The position numbers were made by a program, and so were the translations under genes. Shown in pieces: positions 50,811 to 58,425 of a DNA stretch of 64,000 nt; within the stretch, counting starts at the first letter, position 1; each line of letters opens with the position of its first letter. Origin of the DNA: Gordonia mangrovi. Its GTDB lineage: Bacteria; Actinomycetota; Actinomycetes; Mycobacteriales; Mycobacteriaceae. The stretch covers positions 4,588,001 to 4,652,000 of the forward strand of contig NZ_CP102850.1 in NCBI RefSeq assembly GCF_024734075.1, in the 5' to 3' direction. Under the pieces are notes generated by a model that did not search any database, was not told the DNA's origin, and saw nothing but the letters and a program-made list of their open reading frames with translations.

Positions 50811-51806
50811 ATGGATGTTTCGTCAACCGTCTGGATCGTCACCTGTGTGGTGATCGCCGGGCTGTTCGTCTTCGACTTCTTCGCCCACGTCCGGGTACCC
50901 CACGCACCGTCGTTGAAGGAATCCGGTTCCTGGTCGGCGGTCTACATCGGCATCGCCATCCTGTTCGGCTTCTTCGTGTGGTGGCAATGGGGTGCCACCT
51001 ACGGGGGTGAGTACTTCGCCGGCTATGTCACCGAGAAGGCACTGTCGGTCGACAACCTGTTCGTGTTCGTGATCATCATGTCGAAGTTCGCGGTGCCCAA
51101 GGAGTATCAGCAGAAGGTGCTGCTGCTCGGCATCGTGATGGCTCTGGTCCTGCGCGGTCTGTTCATCGCGGTGGGTGCCGCTGCGATCAACGCCTACGCA
51201 TGGGTCTTCTATCTGTTCGGCGCGTTCCTGATCTACACCGCGATCAAGCTGGTCCGGGAGAGCGACGACCCGGTCGACCACGAGGAGCAGCGGGAAACGC
51301 GCCTGGAGCGCTTCGTCAAGCGCCGGCTGCGCACCACCGACGACTACGACCGCGACAAGTTGTTCACGCGCGTCAACGGCAAGCGGATGGCCACCCCGAT
51401 GCTGATGGTGCTCATCGTCATCGGGTTCACCGACATCCTGTTCGCCCTGGATTCCATTCCCGCGATCTACGGCCTGACCCAGGAGCCCTACCTGGTGTTC
51501 ACCGCGAACGCCTTCGCGCTCATGGGTCTTCGCCAGCTCTACTTCCTGCTCGGCGGGCTTCTCGACCGGCTGGTCTACCTGTCCTACGGGCTGTCGTTCA
51601 TCCTGGCGTTCATCGGCGTGAAGCTGGTGCTGCACGCCCTGCACGAGAACACGCTGCCCTTCATCAACGGTGGTGAGCACGTCTCGGTGCCCGAGGTCTC
51701 CACTCCGGTATCGCTCGGCGTCATCGTGCTGACGTTGGTCATCACCACCGTCGCGAGCCTGATGAGTTCGAAGAACCGGACCCAGTCGGAATCCTCGGGG
51801 ACCTGA
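50811..51806 (+). CDS. TerC family membrane protein, likely Mn2+ exporter (Alx type)
   Basis: The 331-residue protein has about nine membrane helices. TerC features include the acidic motifs VTEKALSVDNLFVFVIIMSKF and FTDILFALDSIPAIYGLTQ, plus NAFALMGLRQLYFLLGGLL. GGAGGAG is about ten bases upstream of ATG 50811. The Mn riboswitch in its leader argues for manganese export, as shown for Alx and related TerC proteins. Metal specificity is inferred from the riboswitch. Confidence 0.92.
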   Translation: MDVSSTVWIVTCVVIAGLFVFDFFAHVRVPHAPSLKESGSWSAVYIGIAILFGFFVWWQWGATYGGEYFAGYVTEKALSVDNLFVFVIIMSKFAVPKEYQQKVLLLGIVMALVLRGLFIAVGAAAINAYAWVFYLFGAFLIYTAIKLVRESDDPVDHEEQRETRLERFVKRRLRTTDDYDRDKLFTRVNGKRMATPMLMVLIVIGFTDILFALDSIPAIYGLTQEPYLVFTANAFALMGLRQLYFLLGGLLDRLVYLSYGLSFILAFIGVKLVLHALHENTLPFINGGEHVSVPEVSTPVSLGVIVLTLVITTVASLMSSKNRTQSESSGT

Positions 51807-51815
51807 GCGGACGGC

Positions 51816-52100
51816 TCACGCGCCGAACGGCCCGTACACCTGGGTCCACTCGACCACTCGCACGCCGTCCACCGCCTGATGGGCGTTGAACGGGTCGTTG
51901 GCCAGGAACGCCTCGGCGGCATCGAGTGAGTCGGCGCGGATGAGGATCAGTGCGCCGGTGCTGTCTGGATAAGGGCCACTGGTGAGCACGTTTCCGGCGC
52001 GGAACTCCTCGCCGAGCCACTCACGGTGCCGTGAACGGTATTCGTCGCGCACGGCGGCCTTGGCCGGTGTGTAGGTGTAGTGCACGGCGAAGATGGTCAT
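51816..52100 (-). CDS. YciI family protein
   Basis: The 94-residue YCII-related domain begins MTIFAVHYTYTPAKAAVRDE and has SGPYPDSTGALILIRADSLD and AEAFLANDPFNAHQAVDGVR, matching the ferredoxin-like YciI fold with its conserved His and Asp. No function is proven for most members. It starts downstream of a repeat array that reaches into the argA stop. Confidence 0.85.
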   Translation of the reverse strand: MTIFAVHYTYTPAKAAVRDEYRSRHREWLGEEFRAGNVLTSGPYPDSTGALILIRADSLDAAEAFLANDPFNAHQAVDGVRVVEWTQVYGPFGA

Positions 52101-52111
52101 CGTCGACTCCT

Positions 52112-52168
52112 GTCGGGATCAGTTCGGTCGGGTCAGTTCGGTCGGGTCAGTTGGGTCGGGTCAGTACA
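52112..52168 (-). repeat. 14-15 bp tandem array spanning the argA stop codon
   Basis: Four units share gtcggg(a)tcagt on the plus strand: 52112-52126, 52127-52140, 52141-52154 and a diverged 52155-52168. The last contains the argA stop (52161-52163). Read on the minus strand each unit carries TGA, and the four TGAs fall in all three frames. The array forms the leader of the yciI gene. Confidence 0.9.
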
Positions 52169-52757
52169 AGGTGGCGAGCATGCGTGTGTTGCCGAGCGTG
52201 TTGGGTTTCACGTAGCTCAGATCGAGGAACTCGGCGACGCCGGTGTCGTAAGAGCGGCACATCTCCTCGAACACCTCGCGGGTGACCGGCGTCCCCTCGA
52301 TCTCGGCGAATCCGTGACGGGCGAAGAACGACGTCTCGAAGGTGAGCACGAACACCCGCGACAATTGCAGTTCGCGCGCGGCATCCATCAACCGGCCGAC
52401 CAGTCGGTGGCCGATGCCCTGGCCGCCGTATCCGCTGTCGACGGCCACGGTGCGCACCTCGCCGAGGTCGGCCCACAGCACATGCAATGCGCCGCAGCCG
52501 ACCACCACGCCGTCGATGTCGGCGACCCAGAACTCCTGGACCGATTCGTAGAGGGTGACCAGATTCTTCTCGAGCAGGATCCGGCCGGCGTACTGATCGA
52601 TGAGTTCCTTGATCCGTGGGACGTCGGAGGTGCGTGCCCGCCGGATCACCGGCGTCCGGTCGCCACCGTCTCGGCCCGATTCCGGGCCGCCCGCACTCAT
52701 TTCCGGCAATGTGGGGTCCGCGGGCGACGACGCCGGCTCGGGGGCGACAGGAGGCAT
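52161..52757 (-). CDS. argA: GNAT amino-acid N-acetyltransferase, N-acetylglutamate synthase (ArgA)
   Basis: The 198-residue GNAT protein has the acetyl-CoA loop VDSGYGGQGIGHRLVGRLM (RGxGxG-like) and IRRARTSDVPRIKELIDQYA. Mycobacterial Rv2747, in the same place between ftsK and pgsA, makes N-acetylglutamate for arginine synthesis. A Pro/Ser/Gly-rich N-terminal stretch of about 35 residues is extra. A TACTCT box on this strand (52771-52766) ends eight bases before ATG 52757. Divergent from the pgsA leader frame. Confidence 0.87.
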   Translation of the reverse strand: MPPVAPEPASSPADPTLPEMSAGGPESGRDGGDRTPVIRRARTSDVPRIKELIDQYAGRILLEKNLVTLYESVQEFWVADIDGVVVGCGALHVLWADLGEVRTVAVDSGYGGQGIGHRLVGRLMDAARELQLSRVFVLTFETSFFARHGFAEIEGTPVTREVFEEMCRSYDTGVAEFLDLSYVKPNTLGNTRMLATLY

Positions 52758-52816
52758 GGCATCACAGAGTAGTCGCGAACGTGACCCGGGCGCACGGACC
52801 CGCGACGTGGGCCAGA

Positions 52817-52822
52817 TAGGCT
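52817..52822 (+). promoter_or_regulatory. TAGGCT box upstream of the pgsA leader reading frame
   Basis: TAGGCT is six bases before GTG 52829, the same geometry as at the other leaderless genes in the window, but the GTG opens a 23-codon frame and not pgsA. Confidence 0.45.
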
Positions 52823-52828
52823 GTGACC

Positions 52829-52900
52829 GTGCGGGAGCAGTATCGCCGGGTCAGCGTGCGGCCACAACAGTCGCATGCACGACGGATCCGGGCATCATGA
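52829..52900 (+). CDS. Short Arg-rich leader reading frame overlapping pgsA
   Basis: GTG 52829 opens 23 codons ending in TGA 52898-52900, which overlaps pgsA ATG 52897 as ATGA. The peptide (VREQYRRVSVRPQQSHARRI then RAS) has six arginines. Its start lies six bases after a TAGGCT box and pgsA has no good Shine-Dalgarno site of its own, so pgsA may depend on translation of this frame. It could be a chance frame; there is no homology support. Confidence 0.4.
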   Translation: MREQYRRVSVRPQQSHARRIRAS

Positions 52901-53574
52901 CCGACCGCGTGCGTCGTGCGGTGGAGGAGAGCGGCGGTCTCGCGAACGCGGGCCGGGGTCCCGATCACATCACCGACCCGGTCGACCCGGTTCCCGTCGT
53001 CAACATCGCCAACGCGCTCACCGTGGTCCGGATCATTCTCGTCCCGGTCTTCATCGTCGCGCTGTTCATGGCCGGCGGCCACGACACCGGGTGGCGGATC
53101 GCCGCCGCGGTGATCTTCGGCATCGCGGCGATCACCGACCGCTACGACGGCCGGTTGGCCCGCGAGCGCGGTCTGGTCACCGACTTCGGGAAGCTGGCCG
53201 ACCCGATCGCGGACAAGGCGCTCATCGGTTCGGCGTTGGTCGGGCTGTCGATTCTGGGGGATCTGTCGTGGTGGGTCACCGCGGTGATCTTGACACGTGA
53301 ACTCGGGGTCACCGCCCTGCGCTTCTGGGTGCTGCGCCATGGGGTCATCCCGGCCAGCCGCGGCGGAAAGCTCAAGACGCTGCTGCAGGCCGTGGCCATC
53401 GGCCTGTACCTGTTGCCGCTGGCCGGTGTATGGCACGTGGTGGCCGCGGTCATCATGGGTGTCGCCGTGGTCGTCACCGTGCTCACCGGCGGTGACTACG
53501 TATGGCAGGCGCTGGTGCTGCGCCGGCGCTCGCTGCGGCAGACCGGACCGGGCCGCGTCACCGCTGGTGATTGA
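52897..53574 (+). CDS. pgsA: CDP-diacylglycerol-glycerol-3-phosphate 3-phosphatidyltransferase
   Basis: This membrane enzyme makes phosphatidylglycerol phosphate, or a related CDP-alcohol product. The CDP-alcohol phosphotransferase signature is complete within [12 protein letters not shown] and [12 protein letters not shown] (DG-x2-AR-x8-G-x3-D-x3-D). Several membrane helices surround it. ATG 52897 gives 225 residues; the open frame extends upstream without support. It corresponds to Rv2746c, next to clgR-pspA, the envelope-stress module. Confidence 0.9.
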   Translation: MTDRVRRAVEESGGLANAGRGPDHITDPVDPVPVVNIANALTVVRIILVPVFIVALFMAGGHDTGWRIAAAVIFGIAAITDRYDGRLARERGLVTDFGKLADPIADKALIGSALVGLSILGDLSWWVTAVILTRELGVTALRFWVLRHGVIPASRGGKLKTLLQAVAIGLYLLPLAGVWHVVAAVIMGVAVVVTVLTGGDYVWQALVLRRRSLRQTGPGRVTAGD

Positions 53575-53676
53575 CATGCCCGGCGTGTTCGCCCGTGGCG
53601 CAATCGGTGGTCGCCGCGCCGGGCGGCATCGGTCCCGATCTTCGACTACTGTCGTGGCACGGACGGCGGAGAGGTC

Positions 53677-53704
53677 GGGAACTCGCCCAGGGGTTCGAGC
53701 GTTG
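53677..53704 (+). promoter_or_regulatory. ECF (SigE/SigH-like) promoter candidate for clgR
   Basis: GGGAAC (53677-53682) and CGTTG (53700-53704) are separated by 17 bp and lie about 120 bp upstream of clgR. Mycobacterial SigE/SigH promoters have GGAAC and CGTT elements at this spacing, and clgR is SigE-dependent in M. tuberculosis. The rest of the 53575-53824 gap shows nothing I can name. Confidence 0.5.
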
Positions 53705-53824
53705 ACATCGAGGATGCCCGGGTGTCGTGGCCGATCCGGCGTCATGATTCTCGTGGGTCACGATTTCCCTGGGTCACGATGTCAAGGCCGACGCCACGGA
53801 CGGCAAGCAGTGAGGAGGACCTCG

Positions 53825-54178
53825 ATGGCAGTGCTACTGCGTGAGGCGCTGGGAGACAGCCTGCGCCGGGTGCGAACCGCGCAGGGCCGTACCCTGCGTG
53901 AGGTGTCCACCGATGCCCGGGTCAGCCTCGGGTACCTCTCGGAGGTCGAGCGGGGTCAGAAGGAGGCGTCGAGCGAACTGCTGGCCGCCATCTGTGACGC
54001 GCTCGATGTCGAGATCGCCGAACTCCTGCTCGACGTGGGCCATGCGATGCTGCCCGCCGATCACGAACTCGTCGGCGCCGCCGACTCGGTGACGGCAGGC
54101 GAAGTGGGTGTGCTCGACGCGAAGGTCGTCATCCACGGCCCCGCCGGGCGTGCCGAAACCGCACTCGCCGCGGCCTGA
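53825..54178 (+). CDS. clgR: XRE-family regulator ClgR
   Basis: ClgR activates clp protease and pspA genes during envelope or protein stress. The 117-residue protein has an HTH-XRE domain ([40 protein letters not shown]). The C-terminal tail ends in AETALAAA, resembling the Ala-rich degron by which ClgR is recognized by ClpP proteases. GAGGAGG precedes ATG 53825. pspA follows by 102 bp. Confidence 0.93.
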   Translation: MAVLLREALGDSLRRVRTAQGRTLREVSTDARVSLGYLSEVERGQKEASSELLAAICDALDVEIAELLLDVGHAMLPADHELVGAADSVTAGEVGVLDAKVVIHGPAGRAETALAAA

Positions 54179-54280
54179 GGTCAGCTGTCGAACCGACCCG
54201 ACCCGTCGCCTCGCGTCGGTCACAACGGCTAGATTGGTAACACACCGCACCGAATACCGGACTATGGAGTTGACGCAAGT

Positions 54281-55096
54281 ATGGCGAACCCGTTCGTGAA
54301 GTTGTGGCGCTATCTGATGGCACTCGGCAACGCGAAGATCGACGAGAACGCGGATCCGAAGGTCCAGATCCAGCAGGCGATCGAGGATGCTCAACGGCAG
54401 CATCAGGCGCTGTCGCAGCAGGCGGCCTCGGTGATCGGCAACCAGCGTCAGCTGGAGATGAAGCTCAACCGGCAACTCGAGGAGATCGAGAAGCTGCAGG
54501 CCAACACACGGCAGGCGCTGACGCTGGCCGACCAGGCCACCACTGCCGGTGACACGCAGAAGGCGCAGGAGTACACCAACGCCGCCGAGGCGTTCGCGGC
54601 GCAGCTCGTCACCGCGGAGCAGAGCGTCGAGGACCTCAAAGTGCTCCACGACCAGTCGCTGCAGGCTGCCGAGCAGGCCAAGAAGGCCGTCGAGCGGAAC
54701 GCGATGGTGCTGCAGCAGAAGCTGGCCGAGCGCTCCAAGCTGCTCAGCCAACTCGAGCAGGCGAAGATGCAGGAGCAGGTCAGCGCGTCGCTCAACCAGA
54801 TGAGTGAACTGTCTGTGCCGGGCAACACGCCGAACCTCGATCAGGTCCGTGACAAGATCGAACGTCGCTACGCCAACGCGCTCGGGCAGGCCGACCTCGC
54901 GCGCAACTCGGTTCAGGGACGCATGCACGAGGTCGAGCAGGCCGGCGTCCAGATGGCGGGCCACGCCCGTCTCGAGCAGATCCGCGCCAGCATGTCCGGC
55001 GGTGCGCTGCCGTCCTCGGGTTCGGCCGAGGCCGCTGCGCCGGCACAGCCGACCACCCAGCCCGCCACCGAACAGCCTCCCCAGACAGGCAACTGA
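54281..55096 (+). CDS. pspA: PspA/IM30 family envelope-stress protein (35-kDa antigen homologue)
   Basis: The 271-residue peripheral membrane protein forms coiled-coil scaffolds that protect stressed membranes. The start [20 protein letters not shown], the long helical coiled coil (about 25-220) and a short Ala/Pro/Gln tail are typical of the mycobacterial form. TAGATT at 54230-54235 may be its -10. It follows clgR as in mycobacteria, but the partner genes found downstream there are absent. Its last codons are triplicated after the stop. Confidence 0.93.
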   Translation: MANPFVKLWRYLMALGNAKIDENADPKVQIQQAIEDAQRQHQALSQQAASVIGNQRQLEMKLNRQLEEIEKLQANTRQALTLADQATTAGDTQKAQEYTNAAEAFAAQLVTAEQSVEDLKVLHDQSLQAAEQAKKAVERNAMVLQQKLAERSKLLSQLEQAKMQEQVSASLNQMSELSVPGNTPNLDQVRDKIERRYANALGQADLARNSVQGRMHEVEQAGVQMAGHARLEQIRASMSGGALPSSGSAEAAAPAQPTTQPATEQPPQTGN

Positions 55097-55129
55097 GCAG
55101 ACAGGCAACTGAGCAGACAGGCAACTGAG
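55082..55129 (+). repeat. 16-bp triplication spanning the pspA stop codon
   Basis: cagacaggcaactgag occurs three times without mismatch (55082-55097, 55098-55113, 55114-55129). The first copy contains the last pspA codons and TGA. Because 16 is not a multiple of three, the three TGAs at 55094, 55110 and 55126 close all three forward frames. Confidence 0.97.
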
Positions 55130-55141
55130 CATCACGAGACC

Positions 55142-55171
55142 GACGGCCTCCCACCGATGTGGGAGGCCGTC
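55142..55171 (+). terminator. Terminator-like hairpin after pspA
   Basis: GACGGCCTCCCAC (55142-55154) is perfectly complementary to GTGGGAGGCCGTC (55159-55171) with a CGAT loop. No T-run follows; instead the reading frame of the next glycosyltransferase begins within about ten bases. Confidence 0.85.
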
Positions 55172-55271
55172 GTCGCGTCGTATCGCCATCGTCGCGGGAC
55201 CTGATGCAGGACACGCCTTTCCCGCGTTCGCGCTCGCCGAACGGCTGACTTCCGCGGGTATCGAGACCGTC

Positions 55272-56357
55272 GTGTACACCGGCGAGCAGTGGCGTGCCAC
55301 CGCCGGTACCCGGGGCGTATGTGTGGCAGCACTGCCGGGACTGGCCGCAATCACCGGTGACGACGACGCCGATGCCGGCGCCAAACTGAGCCGGCGCGCC
55401 GCGCGGATTGCGGTGGGGCTGGCGCCGATCCTCGCCACCACGCGTGTCGACCTGGTCATCTCGGATGTCATCACCGTCGGTGGGGCGTGGGCTGCCGAGC
55501 TGGCGGGCATCCCGTGGATCGAACTGTCGCCGCACCCGCTGTACCTGCCGTCGGCCGGCCGGCCGCCGATCGGCGCGGGGCTCGAACCGGGTGTGGGCCG
55601 GGCGGGTCGGCTGCGCGACGCCGCCCTGCGTACGGCGACCCGACGTTCGCTGCGAGCGGGCGAGCGACAGCGGGCCCGGGCGCGATCCACGATCGGGTTG
55701 TTCGGGCTCGGGGAGCCCGTCGCGCGACTGGTCGCCACGTTGCCCGGGCTCGAGGTGTGGCGACCGGACTGGCCCGCGGACACCCATCTGATCGGGCCGT
55801 TGTTGTGGGAACCCACCGACGCGGTCTTCGACCATCCCGCGGGCGATGGGCCGCTGGTGCTCATCGCGCCGTCCACCGCCGTCACCGGGGCGGCGGACAT
55901 GGTGTCGACGACGCTGGCGGCGGTGACCGGCGAGCTCGCCGACTTGTCTGTGCGCGTGGTGGTCTCGGCGCTGCAGAGCCCGGACGGGATCGAATCGTCG
56001 GCTCGGGTGGTGGTGGGTACCGGCCGGCAGGACGAGGTGCTCACCCACGCCGCCCTGGTGATCTGCGGTGGCGGGCACGGGATGCTGGCCAAGTCGTTGA
56101 TGGCCTCGGTGCCGGTGGTGACCGTACCCGGCGGTGGGGACCAGTGGGAACTGGCCAATCGGGTGCAGCGCCAGGGGAGCGGCGTGCTGGTGCGTCCGTT
56201 GACCGTCGACGCGGTGGCGGCCGCGGTCCGGGAGGTGCTGACCGATCCGGGATTCGCCGCAGCGGCTTCCCAGGTGTCGGTCTCGGCGCGCGAGGTCACC
56301 GATCCGGTCCGGATCGTGCAGTGGTTGCTCGATCGGTCGGGTCACCACCTCGCGTAG
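55272..56357 (+). CDS. UDP-glycosyltransferase-like protein (Rv2739c family), start uncertain
   Basis: The GT-B fold protein has DLVISDVITVGGAWAAELAG, IPWIELSPHPLYLPSAGRPP, and the C-terminal sugar-nucleotide segment VICGGGHGMLAKSL with VPGGGDQWELANRVQRQGSG. From GTG 55272 it has 361 residues. However, family homology continues upstream to about 55179 (RRIAIVAGPDAGHAFPAFAL), and no ATG, GTG or TTG occurs in frame between the in-frame stop at 55110 and 55272. Either a non-canonical start is used, the short form lacks its first beta strand, or a start or frame mutation has occurred. Sugar and acceptor unknown. Confidence 0.75.
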   Translation: MYTGEQWRATAGTRGVCVAALPGLAAITGDDDADAGAKLSRRAARIAVGLAPILATTRVDLVISDVITVGGAWAAELAGIPWIELSPHPLYLPSAGRPPIGAGLEPGVGRAGRLRDAALRTATRRSLRAGERQRARARSTIGLFGLGEPVARLVATLPGLEVWRPDWPADTHLIGPLLWEPTDAVFDHPAGDGPLVLIAPSTAVTGAADMVSTTLAAVTGELADLSVRVVVSALQSPDGIESSARVVVGTGRQDEVLTHAALVICGGGHGMLAKSLMASVPVVTVPGGGDQWELANRVQRQGSGVLVRPLTVDAVAAAVREVLTDPGFAAAASQVSVSAREVTDPVRIVQWLLDRSGHHLA

Positions 56358-56360
56358 GCT
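56355..56360 (+). promoter_or_regulatory. TAGGCT box for the DUF3046 gene, leaderless-type start
   Basis: TAGGCT overlaps the glycosyltransferase stop codon and ends seven bases before ATG 56368. Confidence 0.4.
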
Positions 56361-56367
56361 GTCGGCG

Positions 56368-56562
56368 ATGCGTCTCACCGAGTTCACCGAGCTGATGACC
56401 GAGCAATTCGGTACCCAATCGGCCGATTCGATCCTGGTCGACCACGTCCTGATCGACTTCGGGGGACGGACCGGGGCGCAGGCGATCGACGACGGAATCG
56501 ACCCGCGCGACGTGTGGGTGGCCATCTGCCGGGATTTCGACGTCCCGCGCCACCGCTGGTGA
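56368..56562 (+). CDS. DUF3046 family small protein
   Basis: This 64-residue acidic protein is conserved just upstream of recA in Mycobacteriales (Rv2738c). MRLTEFTELMTEQFGTQSAD and RDVWVAICRDFDVPRHRW are the conserved ends. Function is unknown; constant linkage to recA hints at a role near DNA repair, but that is only context. Confidence 0.9.
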   Translation: MRLTEFTELMTEQFGTQSADSILVDHVLIDFGGRTGAQAIDDGIDPRDVWVAICRDFDVPRHRW

Positions 56563-56585
56563 TCCTGGGCGTGTCACGCTTGCCA

Positions 56586-56601
56586 TCGAACACATGTTCG
56601 T
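56586..56601 (+). promoter_or_regulatory. LexA (SOS) box upstream of recA
   Basis: TCGAACACATGTTCGT matches the mycobacterial SOS box TCGAAC-N4-GTTCGA at all but the last base. It is about 200 bp upstream of recA, as for the SOS promoter of the mycobacterial gene. Confidence 0.88.
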
Positions 56602-56801
56602 TCATTCTGAAATCACAAGGAACCGCGCTCGCCTCCGGTGCGTCATAACCACGGGACACGAGCAACCCGCGAGCAGAGGAACAGTCGCCGAGCCTGTTCG
56701 GCAAACCTGTCAGACCCCGTGGCTAGCGTGCACATCACGTCGGCAACACCGCAGACCACCACCCACGGCCGGTCACCGGCCCGAGTTCGGAGGAGAATCT
56801 C

Positions 56802-57845
56802 ATGGCACCAGCACCGCAGGATCGGGAGAAGGCGCTCGATCTGGCTCTCGCGCAGATCGACAAGAACTTCGGCAAGGGTTCGGTCATGCGACTCGGCGAG
56901 GAGACCCGTCAGCCGATCGAGGTGATCCCCACCGGCTCCATCTCGCTCGATGTGGCGCTCGGTATCGGTGGTCTGCCGCGTGGCCGGATCATCGAGGTCT
57001 ACGGACCGGAGTCGTCGGGTAAGACGACCGTGGCACTGCATGCGGTCGCCAACGCCCAAGCGCAGGGCGGGATCGCGGCATTCATCGACGCCGAGCACGC
57101 GCTCGATCCCGACTACGCCGCCAAGCTCGGGGTGGACACCGACGCGCTGCTGGTGTCGCAGCCCGATACCGGTGAGCAGGCACTCGAGATCGCCGACATG
57201 CTGATCCGCTCCGGCGCGCTGGACATCCTGGTCATCGACTCCGTGGCGGCGCTGGTGCCGCGTGCGGAGATCGAGGGCGAGATGGGTGACAGTCACGTGG
57301 GTCTGCAGGCACGGCTGATGAGCCAGGCCCTTCGCAAGATGACCTCTGCGCTGAGCAACTCGAAGACCACGGCCATCTTCATCAATCAGCTGCGCGAGAA
57401 GATCGGTGTGATGTTCGGTTCGCCGGAGACCACCACCGGCGGTAAGGCGTTGAAGTTCTACTCCTCGGTCCGTCTCGACGTACGACGGATCGAGACGCTC
57501 AAGGACGGCACCGATGCGGTGGGTAACCGTACGCGGGTGAAGATCGTCAAGAACAAGGTCGCCCCACCGTTCAAGCAGGCCGAGTTCGACATCCTCTACG
57601 GCCACGGCATCAGCAAGGAGGGTTCGCTGATCGACATGGGTGTGGCCGAGGGCTTCATCCGGAAGTCCGGGTCGTGGTTCACCTATGAGGGTGATCAGCT
57701 CGGTCAGGGCAAGGAGAATGCGCGCAAGTTCTTGATCGAGAACGACGACATCCGCGACGAGATCGAGAAGAAGATCAAGGAGAAGCTGGGGATCGGCGCG
57801 GTGGTCGACGCCGACGACGTCGCCCCGGCGCCGGTGGAGTTCTGA
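56802..57845 (+). CDS. recA: Recombinase RecA
   Basis: RecA forms filaments on single-stranded DNA, drives strand exchange and triggers LexA cleavage. Walker A GPESSGKT starts at residue 68; [37 protein letters not shown] and the L2 region are intact. Length 347, with no intein. GGAGGAG precedes ATG 56802. The C-terminus ends in a short acidic/Pro tail. Confidence 0.99.
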   Translation: MAPAPQDREKALDLALAQIDKNFGKGSVMRLGEETRQPIEVIPTGSISLDVALGIGGLPRGRIIEVYGPESSGKTTVALHAVANAQAQGGIAAFIDAEHALDPDYAAKLGVDTDALLVSQPDTGEQALEIADMLIRSGALDILVIDSVAALVPRAEIEGEMGDSHVGLQARLMSQALRKMTSALSNSKTTAIFINQLREKIGVMFGSPETTTGGKALKFYSSVRLDVRRIETLKDGTDAVGNRTRVKIVKNKVAPPFKQAEFDILYGHGISKEGSLIDMGVAEGFIRKSGSWFTYEGDQLGQGKENARKFLIENDDIRDEIEKKIKEKLGIGAVVDADDVAPAPVEF

Positions 57846-57872
57846 TACCCCCGACGTTCTGATATCACCGAT
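57839..57872 (+). repeat. 17-bp imperfect duplication across the recA stop
   Basis: Positions 57839-57855 and 57856-57872 match at 14 of 17 bases, both containing gttctgata with a TGA. The first is the recA stop; the second overlaps the recX start codon region. Confidence 0.6.
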
Positions 57873-58392
57873 GACTACCACCTCAGACCCCGAGGAACGA
57901 ACCGGACCCAGCGCCTGGGATGCGGCACTCCGTCTCCTCGGGGTCCGAGCTCGTTCCCGACAGGAGATGATCGAGCGCCTCGCGCGCAAGGGTTTCGACC
58001 CCGACACCGTCGATGAGGTGATGGCGCGCCTCGACAAACATCACCTCATCGACGACGAGGACTTCGCCGCCGAGTGGGTTCGCTCACGGCACGCGCATTC
58101 CGCCCGCGGGCGGGTCGCGTTGCGACAGGAGTTGCGGGCCAAGGGCATCGACCCCGGCATTGTCGAGTCCACACTCGCCGACCTCGATCCCGAGGACGAG
58201 CGTGCAGTGGCCGCCGAACTGGTCGACAAGAAACTCACGCCGGGTCAGGTCGATCGGCTGCGCGCCGACCCGGGTACGCGCGACGCCGTGTTCCGCCGGC
58301 TGGCCGGCATGCTGATGCGACGTGGGTACCCCCAGTCACTGGCCATCGAGGTGGTCACCGAATCGCTGGACGCGGCGACCACCCTCGACTGA
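57871..58392 (+). CDS. recX: RecA regulatory protein RecX
   Basis: RecX binds RecA filaments and limits their activity. The 173-residue helical protein has the three-helix repeats LLGVRARSRQEMIERLARKG, FAAEWVRSRHAHSARGRVAL and AGMLMRRGYPQSLAIEVV. It starts 25 bp after recA, in the same operon, and is convergent with gluD. Confidence 0.95.
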   Translation: MTTTSDPEERTGPSAWDAALRLLGVRARSRQEMIERLARKGFDPDTVDEVMARLDKHHLIDDEDFAAEWVRSRHAHSARGRVALRQELRAKGIDPGIVESTLADLDPEDERAVAAELVDKKLTPGQVDRLRADPGTRDAVFRRLAGMLMRRGYPQSLAIEVVTESLDAATTLD

Positions 58393-58425
58393 TGGATTGA
58401 TCAGATCCCCGCCGGGTCGGCTGGG

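Noticed and set aside
53297-53824. Upstream extension of clgR into a larger protein
   Set aside because: The extra translation is Arg/Ser/Gly-rich and overlaps pgsA; GAGGAGG before ATG 53825 and homology support the short form.
56802-57845. Intein in recA as in M. tuberculosis
   Set aside because: The reading frame is continuous at 347 residues with all RecA motifs at normal spacing.
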